NCBI GenBank assembly: GCA_029391995.1
Contig: CP113924.1
Coordinates: 713,001 to 777,000 of the forward strand
Direction of reading: 5' to 3'
Source of the DNA: Streptococcaceae bacterium ESL0729
GTDB taxonomy: Bacteria; Bacillota; Bacilli; Lactobacillales; Streptococcaceae
Length of the DNA: 64,000 bases
The notes below the pieces were generated by a model. The model worked only from the letters and a program-made list of their open reading frames with translations. It ran no database searches and had not been told where the DNA came from. Below, one piece after another: positions 27,177-36,001 of the stretch. Numbering within the stretch: the stretch's first letter is position 1; every line of letters begins with the position of its first letter. The translations under genes and the position numbers were made by a program.

Positions 27177-28730
27177 CTATTTGATAATCTTAAAATTGTC
27201 GTTACTTGTAGCTTGGATGAGTGGATTGGCTCTTAGGTAGTCGGCAATAAGCTCCATCATATCAATTTGAACTTCTTTGATTATTTTGTCAGCTGTAAAC
27301 ATGCTGTAATCGCCCCCACCTACTGCACGGTACTGGTTGACGGCAACATCAAGAATGTCCGTATCTTCTAGGTCACGCCCATTTAAGCTGAGGCTTACAA
27401 GACGCTCTCCTTCAGGTCTTGAAAGGTCAATAGTGTAGTCAACCCCCTCATACATATCATAGTTATAGTACTGGGGTTTTGGATCAACAAAGCGTGGATT
27501 AAAGATTACTTGGCCTTCCTCATCAAGGGTAAGGAAGATGGCTGTTCTTTCAAGGGCACGGCGAAGGTCAAGCCCACTTACACGTAGGACAGCAAGAGTA
27601 TTGGGGTAGATATAGTTTGTAATAATATCACGCATGGTGATGACCGGTTCAAAGCCACGCCCGTCATTGTTGAAAAGGGAAGTCCCAGATATTTGAGCAC
27701 CTGTAGCATCCATCTGCACACGGTTGATAAACTCAATGTAAGGATGCTCCTTGAGACGTGCTGCCATGGGATCAGTAATGGTCATATCCCCATCAACCTT
27801 ACCCATAGGCTGATCAAGCCATTCTTCTACCTGCTTGTTTAAATCATCGATTAAGGACACAATCTCCTGATCAGGCTCCATATCAGCCACTGATTCAAGG
27901 CTTGCTGAAGAATTTACCACCTTATAACCACTAGCTGTTTTTTCAAGGTCAAGAACGATATGGCCGATATTTGCTCCGCGGTATCCCGGCTGGACAAGGG
28001 GAACCCCGTTGACCTCGGCTGCGAGTTCACGGTGCTGGTGGCCTGTTAGGAAGGCATCAATTCCTGGAACTTCTTGGATGATTGCATAACCCTCATTTTC
28101 CCCAGTCAGGCTTTCAGTAGGCTCACCCGTAACAAGATCACGCTCAAATCCCCCGTGATATGAGACAAGGACAACATCAGCCTCCTTACGAATGATTGGG
28201 ACATATTTTTTGGCAGTCTCAAGAGCTGAAATAAAGTGCATGCCTTCTATATGAGAAGGACGCTCCCAGTGAGGTATATACTGAGTTGTAAGACCAAGTA
28301 CCCCAATTTTTAGGCCGTCTTTTTCGATAATATCATAGGCCCGACCATAGTAAAGTTCCCCTTCATCGTCCAAAATATTTGCTGCAAGAATAGGATAATT
28401 GTAAGAATCAATGGCCCCCTTTAAGTACTCAGGACCATAGTTGAACTCATGATTTCCAAGAATTCCGTAATCATAATCCATGGCATTTGTAATATCAGCC
28501 AAAGGACTTGCTCCCTCAGCTTGTTTTGAGATGAAATAGCTAAGAGGTGAGCCTTGAATATAATCCCCATTTTCAATCTGGATGACAGGGCCGTCTGCTT
28601 GGGCCCGTAATTCACGCATCTTACTTGCTACCTTGGCCGTTCCAAGGGGCATGTTCATGTCTTTTTCAGTGAAATTAGTCGGCATAATGTAGCCGTGCAT
28701 GTCACTAGTTTCTAAAATCGTTAAACGCAT
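27177..28730 (-). CDS. Bifunctional metallophosphatase / 5'-nucleotidase family protein
   Basis: 517 residues: a calcineurin-like metallophosphatase domain (TSDMHGY at 9-15, ENGDYIQGSP, LGNHEFNYG, SYHGG, GHQHRE, all metal ligands present) and a C-terminal 5'-nucleotidase substrate domain (about 290-480, NNDGRGFEP, NQYRAVGGGDYSMF). There is no signal peptide or wall anchor, so it acts in the cytosol, like YunD rather than UshA. Likely substrates are nucleotide monophosphates or cyclic nucleotides; the exact one is not visible. Single gene. Confidence 0.88.
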   Translation of the reverse strand: MRLTILETSDMHGYIMPTNFTEKDMNMPLGTAKVASKMRELRAQADGPVIQIENGDYIQGSPLSYFISKQAEGASPLADITNAMDYDYGILGNHEFNYGPEYLKGAIDSYNYPILAANILDDEGELYYGRAYDIIEKDGLKIGVLGLTTQYIPHWERPSHIEGMHFISALETAKKYVPIIRKEADVVLVSYHGGFERDLVTGEPTESLTGENEGYAIIQEVPGIDAFLTGHQHRELAAEVNGVPLVQPGYRGANIGHIVLDLEKTASGYKVVNSSASLESVADMEPDQEIVSLIDDLNKQVEEWLDQPMGKVDGDMTITDPMAARLKEHPYIEFINRVQMDATGAQISGTSLFNNDGRGFEPVITMRDIITNYIYPNTLAVLRVSGLDLRRALERTAIFLTLDEEGQVIFNPRFVDPKPQYYNYDMYEGVDYTIDLSRPEGERLVSLSLNGRDLEDTDILDVAVNQYRAVGGGDYSMFTADKIIKEVQIDMMELIADYLRANPLIQATSNDNFKIIK

Positions 28731-28825
28731 TTAGATCTCCTTATAAATAATCATATATGGCTATTATAGCACTAAGCTTGGGCTAAAACAGTGAAAACTT
28801 GCAAAAAATAAGAATTTATTTCATG

Positions 28826-28852
28826 AAAAAAAGAAGCTAGATTAGCTTCTTT
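28826..28852 (-). terminator. Terminator of the MFS gene
   Basis: On the - strand AAAGAAGCTA and TAGCTTCTTT pair around 3 bases, followed by TTTT; the upstream arm overlaps the MFS stop codon. Confidence 0.85.
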
Positions 28853-30314
28853 ACTTGTCATCTTTTTTAATGGTTTGGGTAATAATTAAAGATAGAACAA
28901 CCAGGATAACCCCCGTTGTAAATACCCCGTGAATTCCCTGGAAAAGAATCCCCTTAAGTGGCTTGAGTAAGTCTTTTGGTATATTTTGAGCTGTATGGGG
29001 GTTTACTAGCTGATTGAGGATGCTACGATCAATATCTAACTTTTCATTAGTAAGGGCACTATTCATTCTTGTATTACTTACAATCCCATAAACAGAAATC
29101 ATGATGGTTTGACCAATGACCCTTGATAGAGTATTAAATGATGTAGCCACTCCCAGCTGGTTTTGAGGTACTACATTTTGAGCCACGATGGTTGTCGCAA
29201 CAATTACCACTCCAAGACTAACCCCTAGTACAGCAGATATAACCACGAAAACTAGGTAAGGAGTGTCAGCTGGCATGATGATTAGAGGAAGAGATGCTAG
29301 AAGGGTGATGAAAAGACTCATAAACATTACCCACTTGATAGAATGTTTATCAAGCCAGTCACCTGCAAGATTTGACCCGTAAATCCACAAGATGGACATG
29401 GGAGCAAGAACCAGCCCCCCAATTCCTGCCTGATAACCTAGGACTCCTTGCATCCACATGGGAATGTAGACGTCAAAACACATGAGAAAGCCACTAATTA
29501 GAGCAGCAATCAAGTTTACAACGATAAAAATCTTACTGCTAAACAGGTCTAAGGAAATAACAGGATCTTCCGCTCTTTTTTCAGCCCTAATGAAAAAGAG
29601 CAGGAAGAGAATACTTGCTATGAATAAGAGGATGACAGCAAGGTTTATACCCTCATCTCCTAGAATTTGAAAGGCCGCAAGTAGGGAGGTTAAAATAAGC
29701 ATTAAGCTAAGACTTCCACTTATATCCATCTTCTTAGGCTCAAGATCAGGCTTCTCCTCATTGAGGAAGTACCAAATCATCGCAATAAGTAAAATTCCGA
29801 TAGGGACATTAAGGAAGAAAACCCAGTGCCAGCCGATGGTGTCAACAATGATACCACCTGCTAAAGGACCTGCAACACTTGCAATCCCCCAAGCTGTACT
29901 GGTTAGACCGATGACCTTGGCTCTTTTTTCGGGTGAATAAAGATCAGCAATGATGGTCAAAGACACAGGTGTCATGGAAGCTGCCCCAAATCCTTGAATG
30001 GCACGTGCCACAATCAAGGTCATCATTGAGTTTGAAAAGCCACACAGGGCTGAGCCGATTACAAAAAGAATTATTCCAAAAATAAAGACAGGTTTTCGCC
30101 CAATCTTATCAGCCAATTTACCATAAATGGGCGTAAGCATGGCACTGGTCAGAAGATATATTGAAAATACCCAGTTCATAATCTCAATACCTTGCAGGCT
30201 ACCAACGATTGTAGGCATGGCTGTTGTAACGATTGTTCCTTCGATTGCGGTCATAAAGGTTGCCACAAAAACCGCTATGGTAACCATTAGGACATTTGTT
30301 TTCCTTTTTTGCAT
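28851..30314 (-). CDS. MFS drug transporter, DHA2 (EmrB/QacA) family
   Basis: 487 residues with 14 hydrophobic segments. Motif A-like GKLADKIGRKPVF follows helix 2 and the motif C region (GPLAGGIIVDTIGWHWVFFLNVPIG) is in helix 5, which identifies the 14-helix proton-driven drug efflux family. Substrate unknown. No regulator beside it; the promoter region has a long leader and a direct repeat (30374-30399). Confidence 0.9.
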   Translation of the reverse strand: MQKRKTNVLMVTIAVFVATFMTAIEGTIVTTAMPTIVGSLQGIEIMNWVFSIYLLTSAMLTPIYGKLADKIGRKPVFIFGIILFVIGSALCGFSNSMMTLIVARAIQGFGAASMTPVSLTIIADLYSPEKRAKVIGLTSTAWGIASVAGPLAGGIIVDTIGWHWVFFLNVPIGILLIAMIWYFLNEEKPDLEPKKMDISGSLSLMLILTSLLAAFQILGDEGINLAVILLFIASILFLLFFIRAEKRAEDPVISLDLFSSKIFIVVNLIAALISGFLMCFDVYIPMWMQGVLGYQAGIGGLVLAPMSILWIYGSNLAGDWLDKHSIKWVMFMSLFITLLASLPLIIMPADTPYLVFVVISAVLGVSLGVVIVATTIVAQNVVPQNQLGVATSFNTLSRVIGQTIMISVYGIVSNTRMNSALTNEKLDIDRSILNQLVNPHTAQNIPKDLLKPLKGILFQGIHGVFTTGVILVVLSLIITQTIKKDDK

Positions 30315-30373
30315 TACATCTCCTTATGAATTATATTTTAACCACAAAAATAACCCCCACCTTAAATAAAAAA

Positions 30374-30399
30374 TTGTAGGTAGGAATCATTTGTAGGTA
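30374..30399. promoter_or_regulatory. Direct repeat upstream of the MFS gene
   Basis: TTGTAGGTA occurs at 30374-30382 and 30391-30399, 17 bp apart centre to centre, in the leader between a TGCTATAAT promoter (near 30456 on the - strand) and the gene. Possible regulator site. Confidence 0.4.
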
Positions 30400-30560
30400 T
30401 TTTAGTAAATTATTTGGCAGCCTGACTTTAGTTTATCTGCCGGCAACCAAGATTTTATTATAGCACAGTCTTATCACAAAATATATAGGTGGTCATGACT
30501 TTTAATTTCATACCTTGGCTCGATCGGCTTAATGGTCAGATTAATTTTGCCTAATTTTGC

Positions 30561-30566
30561 TATAAT
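30561..30566 (+). promoter_or_regulatory. -10 box of the thiamine pyrophosphokinase gene
   Basis: TATAAT with extended TGC; no clear -35 box. Confidence 0.5.
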
Positions 30567-30602
30567 AGGATTAAACAAACTAAGAAGGGATTGGGTGAAA
30601 AA

Positions 30603-31217
30603 ATGAAGGAAAATAAGGTGTTGGTTGTCTGTAGCTCAACAGAAATCAATCTTGTGCGTGATTATAAGGATTATTACACGATTGGGGTTGAAAGAGGCTG
30701 CCTTGATTTAATCAAGGCAGGTCTTCCCATCAACTATGCCATAGGAGATTTTGACTCAGTAAGTCAAGAGGAATTTAAGCTCATTAAGTCCTACGTCCGT
30801 GATTTAATCAAACTTCCAGCTGAAAAAGATCTCCTTGACGGAGAGGAAGCTCTCATCTATGCCCAAACTCTTAGGCCAGACCAGCTTACCCTAATAAGCC
30901 AGGGGCCAAGGTTTGACATGACCTTAGCCAGTCTTGCCTTCATAAGAGATTACAAGCTTACCCTAAGAAATGACCACAACTATTGTTTTCTCCTCAAAAA
31001 GGGGATGAATGTTTTACACCCCCTAGATGGATTTAAGTACCTATCCTTTATTGCCCTAAAAGAAAGTAGCCTTAGTATAAAAGATTTAGCCTACACCGCT
31101 CAAGACCTCAAACTTCAGCCCCTGTCAGCAAGTGCCATCAGCAATGAATTTGTCCCAGGGCAAGCTGGACTTGTAAGTCTTCTTGAGGGTCAAGTTATAG
31201 CCATCTATACCCGCTAA
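30603..31217 (+). CDS. Thiamine pyrophosphokinase-like protein (diverged)
   Basis: 204 residues from ATG 30603. The order of blocks matches thiamine diphosphokinase: VERGCLDLIKAGLPINYAIGDFDSV (metal site D at 49 and 51), EKDLLDG at 74-80, GPRFDM at 101-106 and SNEF near the C-terminus. In typical enzymes the last two central motifs are EKDxTDT and GGRxDH; here the Thr, one Asp and the His are replaced. It may be a weak or re-purposed enzyme. The product would be thiamine diphosphate. It is the only + gene between 17.9 and 46 kb. Confidence 0.75.
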   Translation: MKENKVLVVCSSTEINLVRDYKDYYTIGVERGCLDLIKAGLPINYAIGDFDSVSQEEFKLIKSYVRDLIKLPAEKDLLDGEEALIYAQTLRPDQLTLISQGPRFDMTLASLAFIRDYKLTLRNDHNYCFLLKKGMNVLHPLDGFKYLSFIALKESSLSIKDLAYTAQDLKLQPLSASAISNEFVPGQAGLVSLLEGQVIAIYTR

Positions 31218-31236
31218 ATGGATTCATGTAAATAAT

Positions 31237-33474
31237 CTATAAGTTTACAAACCAGCTAACCACAAGGAATAAAATAACCATAACCAGTAAAATCATTACC
31301 ACATTGTAGAAACGATGAAACCTAAAATTCTTATCATAATCCCTAGTCAAGGTCTCCCTGCCTTTAGCTTTTTCTGAAGATTTGGGACCCTTTATTTTTT
31401 TAATATTTACTGACTCAAGTTTTTTACCCTCTTCAGCAAGCTGCATAAAGGTTTCCTGGGCACTGGCACCACCTGGTAAACTAAGCTTATTGTAACTACC
31501 TTTTCGGTCCAAATAAGAAGCATCCTTAAAGTCATTTTCATAGATTCTAATTATCTTTGCAAGCTTCTCCTTTAGCCTTAAATCAATGAGAGGAGCCGCA
31601 ACTTCAATCCTATCATCCATGTTTCTGGTCATCAAATCAGCCGATGAGATCCACATGTCAGCTTGATTAATATCGCTATCTTCCCTCCAGTAAAAGGCAT
31701 AGATTCGACTATGTTCCAAAAAGCGTCCGACAATGCTTGAAATAACAACATTTTCCTTGGGACCACATAGGCCAAGCTTCATACAATTTGCCCCCCTTAC
31801 GACCATCCTAATGGGTAGGCCTGTTTTGGCAGCACTGTAGAGGGCATCAATAATCTCCCTATCAGTTAGGGCATTGCTTTTGAAGAAGATTTTACCCTGA
31901 CCTGTCTTCAAATAATGAAGCTTCATGGCCTTTATCTTCTCAATCAAATTATTTTTTAATAGATTGGGTGAGGTTGAAAGTAAATCATATTCGGGCCTTT
32001 CAATGTCATTAACAATATAGTTGAAAAACTTTTCAACATCATTTACATATCTTGTGTCAGATGTAAGTAAAGAAAGGTCAATATAAGCCTTAGAAGTGTC
32101 CTCATTGTAGTTACCACTAGCAATGTGAACATAGGATTTGGTGGTATTTTTTTCCCTTTTAACAATCAAAAGTAATTTACCGTGCGTTTTATAGCCTTCT
32201 TTACCAAAACTTACATAGCAGCCTGCTTCAAGCAAGCGATCAACCAAGGCCAGATTCATCTCCTCATTAAACCGAGCCTTTAACTCAATCACCACTGTGA
32301 CCTGAATGCCATTTTTAGCGGCCTCAATTAGGCCTTCGATAATTTTTGAATTCTCAGCCACCCTGTAAATGGTCTGCTTAATGGCCAGGGTATTTTTGTC
32401 ATTTGCTGCCTGGTGTAAAAGCTTAACTACATAGTCAAAAGACTCAAAGGGATGTTCCAAAAGGAGGGATTTTTGGTCAATCTTTTGGAAGATATCCTCA
32501 TCCTTGAGGGGTTCGATGGGACTAAACTTTTTATAAACCAAGTCCTTATGGCTTGAAGCATATCTTTTAACCAAGCCAAAAAGGAAGGTCAAATCAAGGG
32601 GGCCAGGTATGTGATAGCTTGATTTTTTATCCAAATTTAAACTATCAGACAAAAGGTCAGTATCAGCAGAATGTTTGTTCACACTAGATCCTGTATACTC
32701 AATCCTTGAAGGTCGTCCCTTCTCCCTTTCTTCCAGGTATTTTTCAACCGACTCAAAAATGCTTGCATCTATCTCTGAATCAATCTCTATATCCTTGTCC
32801 CTTGTTACCCTAAAGACAAACTTACTTAATATTTCATGATTAATCAGTATTTTTGAAAGATTATTTACCAGCAAGTCTTCCAGAAAAATATAGCGGTCTC
32901 TAGTTGAGAGAGGAATCAGGCGGTCAAGCTTGTCTGACAGGGGAATAATAGTTATAAACTGGCTACCTTCATAAATCGATTTTACAAAAATATTTAACTC
33001 CCCATCAACATAGTGAGATCTTGCATGGTAGTGGTCAAATTGAATGGTTGTCAGACAGGGAAAGACATTACTCTTAAAGTATTCATCCAGCTGTTCTTTT
33101 TCCCTTGCTTCTAAACTATCATAGCTTTCCAGGGAAAAAATTCCCTTCCTTTGAGCCTTCTTGGTTAAATAATCATAATTTCCATATTGAAGTTTGATAT
33201 TTTTCCGGTTACGCTCACAAATCTTCTTGCGAACATCCCTTTGGAGGAGGCCCGTTTTTTTGTCCCTGGCCTGGGGGTCGATGGCTAAAACCTCCTGGAT
33301 ACCAGGAACACGAACACTATAAAACTCATCTAGGTTGTTGGATGCTATGGCTAAAAATTTCAGCCGCTCAAGCAAGGGAACGGAAGAATTATGGGATTGC
33401 TTGATGACCCTTCGGTTGAAAAGAAGCCAGCTCAAGTCACGATTATAATATTTTGAAAAAATTTTATCAGTCAT
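31237..33474 (-). CDS. ppk: Polyphosphate kinase 1 with C-terminal membrane anchor
   Basis: Makes polyphosphate from ATP and reverses the reaction. 745 residues: N-terminal PPK domain (YYNRDLSWLLFNRRVI; LAIASNNLDEFYSVRV), head domain, and two PLD-like catalytic domains with the autophosphorylated His in KTHGKLLLIV and the second conserved set in HIASGNYNED. The C-terminus adds a basic linker and one hydrophobic helix (about 722-743) not usual in soluble PPK1, suggesting membrane attachment. It overlaps the stop of the upstream DUF2252 gene by 4 bases. Confidence 0.93.
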   Translation of the reverse strand: MTDKIFSKYYNRDLSWLLFNRRVIKQSHNSSVPLLERLKFLAIASNNLDEFYSVRVPGIQEVLAIDPQARDKKTGLLQRDVRKKICERNRKNIKLQYGNYDYLTKKAQRKGIFSLESYDSLEAREKEQLDEYFKSNVFPCLTTIQFDHYHARSHYVDGELNIFVKSIYEGSQFITIIPLSDKLDRLIPLSTRDRYIFLEDLLVNNLSKILINHEILSKFVFRVTRDKDIEIDSEIDASIFESVEKYLEEREKGRPSRIEYTGSSVNKHSADTDLLSDSLNLDKKSSYHIPGPLDLTFLFGLVKRYASSHKDLVYKKFSPIEPLKDEDIFQKIDQKSLLLEHPFESFDYVVKLLHQAANDKNTLAIKQTIYRVAENSKIIEGLIEAAKNGIQVTVVIELKARFNEEMNLALVDRLLEAGCYVSFGKEGYKTHGKLLLIVKREKNTTKSYVHIASGNYNEDTSKAYIDLSLLTSDTRYVNDVEKFFNYIVNDIERPEYDLLSTSPNLLKNNLIEKIKAMKLHYLKTGQGKIFFKSNALTDREIIDALYSAAKTGLPIRMVVRGANCMKLGLCGPKENVVISSIVGRFLEHSRIYAFYWREDSDINQADMWISSADLMTRNMDDRIEVAAPLIDLRLKEKLAKIIRIYENDFKDASYLDRKGSYNKLSLPGGASAQETFMQLAEEGKKLESVNIKKIKGPKSSEKAKGRETLTRDYDKNFRFHRFYNVVMILLVMVILFLVVSWFVNL

Positions 33475-34835
33475 TTATTCAACCTGTGTAAAAAGTCCTT
33501 ATAGTCACTAAGCACTTGCTTTCTATAATTTTTTGCATAGGCCACAAGAGCCTTTACCATCCAGTCCTGGCCTTCTAGGTAGCCAATAATCATGGGAAAT
33601 GAGGGAGATTTACTATGGGCCCTTGCCAGTAGAATAATACAAATATCGACATAGCCCCTAAAGGAATCCCAATCCAATTTTTCAAGCTTAATTGACCCCT
33701 TCATATCCCTAAATTGACGAACATAAAAATATTTTCCAGCACTCTTAAAGTTGCCTAAAAAGGGATCAGAAGCTGTTTGGAGGATTCTTTGGCTGTTCAC
33801 GATATTTAGCCCCTGCTCATCCTTGTTGGCGTAAACCTCGTGACCATCAGTAATGGGAAGAGCCTCTTTGACCTGAAGGATCAAAAAACTTCCATCATTG
33901 TTTTGCAGAAGAATCAGATAGCACAAGGTACCCACACTTCCAACACCCACACTATGGCGAACAATATCAACAATCTTACACTGAGACAGGTAAAGCTTGA
34001 TATTACTTCTCATACTGTCCTTATAAATCTCAAAACCTGCCACAATTTTTTGGTAGTCATCTGGATCAATATGCTTGGTTACAGGCGGATTTTCAATAAA
34101 AAGTCGCTTATTTTGCTCATTGACCTGGGTGAATTTTAGAAGGGCCGAGTTAGAATCCCTTTGGACTGCCTTTTTGACCGCCTTTTTGACTACCTTTTGT
34201 GTACTTTCATCGTTGACTCTAGTAAAAGGTCCCAGGATATTTTCGACCGTATTGGGGAAGATGATTCTTTCGATTGAAGGCAGGCTGGCCATATTTTTGA
34301 GGCTTTCCTTGTAGACTAAAAGAGCCTTTTCAAGAAATTTTTCAGTCTTGTCCTCAGGTAAATTTTGACTGCTACTAACTAAGAGGGCACTAACTAAAAA
34401 TCGCTTCAAATCGTACTCCCAAATACTAACGCGGGACTCATCAAAGTCATTGACGTCAAATAAAAGTTGCCGCTCAGGCGATGAATAAAAACCAAAATTA
34501 GCCAGATGGGCATCCCCACAAATGATGGCTTCAATGCCTGATGAGTAGCCACTTATTAAATCATAATTCATCAAGTCAGCTGTTCCCCTGAAAAAGGAGA
34601 AGGCATTAGTCGACATTCTTTGATACTTAAGGGGTAAAAGTTCCTTGACCAGAAGCTTCTCCCTTAAGTCTAAAATTTCAAATATATTTCTCTTTTGAAG
34701 GACAAATTGGCTGACCTCTTCATAGGTAGTCAGTTTACCTATTCTTTGACCCTCCTTGATTAAAAAATCATGACTTTCATAAAAATCGGTTGATTCAAAA
34801 TCATAGGGTGATATTTTCTTTAACTTATTTTCCAC
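33471..34835 (-). CDS. DUF2252 family protein
   Basis: 454 residues from GTG 34835, which has GGAGG 5 bases upstream; a TTG four codons earlier overlaps that site. Family motifs: FSFFRGTADLMNYDL, ICGDAHLANFGF and LFDVNDFDES, a kinase-like (aminoglycoside phosphotransferase-like) arrangement with candidate catalytic Asp residues, then KEALP and FYVRQFRDMKG. The 4-base ATGA overlap with ppk shows co-translation. Function is unknown; the link to polyphosphate is inferred from the operon. Confidence 0.88.
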   Translation of the reverse strand: MENKLKKISPYDFESTDFYESHDFLIKEGQRIGKLTTYEEVSQFVLQKRNIFEILDLREKLLVKELLPLKYQRMSTNAFSFFRGTADLMNYDLISGYSSGIEAIICGDAHLANFGFYSSPERQLLFDVNDFDESRVSIWEYDLKRFLVSALLVSSSQNLPEDKTEKFLEKALLVYKESLKNMASLPSIERIIFPNTVENILGPFTRVNDESTQKVVKKAVKKAVQRDSNSALLKFTQVNEQNKRLFIENPPVTKHIDPDDYQKIVAGFEIYKDSMRSNIKLYLSQCKIVDIVRHSVGVGSVGTLCYLILLQNNDGSFLILQVKEALPITDGHEVYANKDEQGLNIVNSQRILQTASDPFLGNFKSAGKYFYVRQFRDMKGSIKLEKLDWDSFRGYVDICIILLARAHSKSPSFPMIIGYLEGQDWMVKALVAYAKNYRKQVLSDYKDFLHRLNK

Positions 34836-34873
34836 AGGAGCCTCCAAAGTTATCAGGATATAAACTTAGGCTT

Positions 34874-34902
34874 ATTATAAATAAAATGTCCATCTAATTC
34901 AA
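34874..34902 (-). promoter_or_regulatory. Promoter of the DUF2252-ppk operon
   Basis: On the - strand TTGAAT, 17 bases, TATAAT. Confidence 0.75.
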
Positions 34903-34942
34903 ATATCTTACCACCGAGCTGTAAAATATAGGGATTGTAAAT

Positions 34943-34966
34943 AAAAAAAGAATCCGAAGATTCTTT
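34943..34966 (-). terminator. yitT-family gene terminator
   Basis: On the - strand AAAGAATC-TTCG-GATTCTTT then TTTT: an 8-bp stem capped by a stable UUCG tetraloop. Confidence 0.92.
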
Positions 34967-34984
34967 AGATTCTATTTGATAATC

Positions 34985-35827
34985 TTACTCAACATGACTG
35001 TAGGTAAAACCACGGCCAAGGACTTCTGACACATTATTTACGATTACAAAGGCTTTAGGGTCAACTTCTGAAATAATTTTTTTGATGGTATTAAATTCCT
35101 GGTCATCAACCACAATCATCAGGATTTCCTTACTTTCATCCTTGTAACCACCTCGGGCATCAAAGAAGGTCGATCCTCGGTCAATCTCATTTTTAAGACG
35201 ATTTTGGATTTCTTTCAAGTGGTGTTCGCTCATAATCCACAAGGTCTTCTTACGGTTAAGACCTGTCTCAATGTAGGACATGACGAGGGAGGTTATGACA
35301 ATCGACAAGATGGCGTACAAGAATTCCTCAAAGCCAAAAACAACCAGGTTTAGGGATACAACGATGGCATCTGTTAAAAGGAGGCCAACTGAGGTATCAA
35401 CGCCAAAGTATTTTTGAAGAATTAGTGGTGGAATGGTGGTTCCACCTGCTGAGGAGTTGTTATTGTATAAAATGGTAACTCCAAAGGCAAAGATTGCACT
35501 CCCGAAAATAACTGATAAAAGGCGGTCAGATGTTAGGGCAACTTCTGGTAAGATGGCTAGGCTTACAGGGAAGGCCAGGCTTCCAAATAACACCTTCATG
35601 AATGATTCTTTACCAAGAAAAATAAGAGCAAGAACTAACATAAGAATATTCATGACAAGGACAACCAAGGCCTTATTTACACCCAGGGCATATTCCATAA
35701 TAACCCCAAGTCCACTAACTCCCCCTGCTGCTATATGATGTGGGGCCAAAAACATATTTATGGCAAATGACAAAAGCATTAGGCCAGCGATAATTTTTAC
35801 ATAAGATATAATTTTACTATTTTTCAC
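34985..35827 (-). CDS. YitT family membrane protein
   Basis: 280 residues: five or six membrane helices (DUF161-type, with SFAINMFLAPHHIAAGGVSGL and NNNSSAGGTTIPPL) and a cytosolic C-terminal DUF2179 domain (about 200-275, FFDARGGYKDESKEILMIVV). Transport or regulatory role unknown. Single gene with promoter and palindromic upstream site. Confidence 0.9.
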   Translation of the reverse strand: MKNSKIISYVKIIAGLMLLSFAINMFLAPHHIAAGGVSGLGVIMEYALGVNKALVVLVMNILMLVLALIFLGKESFMKVLFGSLAFPVSLAILPEVALTSDRLLSVIFGSAIFAFGVTILYNNNSSAGGTTIPPLILQKYFGVDTSVGLLLTDAIVVSLNLVVFGFEEFLYAILSIVITSLVMSYIETGLNRKKTLWIMSEHHLKEIQNRLKNEIDRGSTFFDARGGYKDESKEILMIVVDDQEFNTIKKIISEVDPKAFVIVNNVSEVLGRGFTYSHVE

Positions 35828-35854
35828 ATATCCACCTCTTCCTATTACCTCCTA

Positions 35855-35922
35855 ATCATACCATCACTTTTAATTAAAGCGCAACCAATTTTTGGAAAAT
35901 TCATACTAAGGTATGATTTAAA
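35855..35922 (-). promoter_or_regulatory. yitT-family promoter and upstream palindrome
   Basis: On the - strand TTGCGC, 18 bases, TATGAT with extended TGG (35855-35884). Upstream, TCATAC-CTTA-GTATGA (about 35907-35922) is a perfect 6+4+6 palindrome that could bind a regulator. Confidence 0.55.
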
Positions 35923-35975
35923 ACTTGTAAAATCCTATTTTTTCCTTTTTATCAGCTCTTATGGCTCAACCACAA

Positions 35976-36000
35976 AAATAAAGAGCTGACGCGTCAGCTC
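35976..36000 (-). terminator. Terminator of the YtrA-type operon
   Basis: GAGCTGACGC and GCGTCAGCTC form a 9- to 10-bp palindromic hairpin (35983-36000) with T-rich sequence on the - strand side. Confidence 0.8.
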
Positions 36001-36001
36001 C

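Noticed and set aside
30361-30590. Protein-coding gene in the MFS-TPK gap
   Set aside because: Only short frames without ribosome sites; the region holds promoters and the direct repeat.
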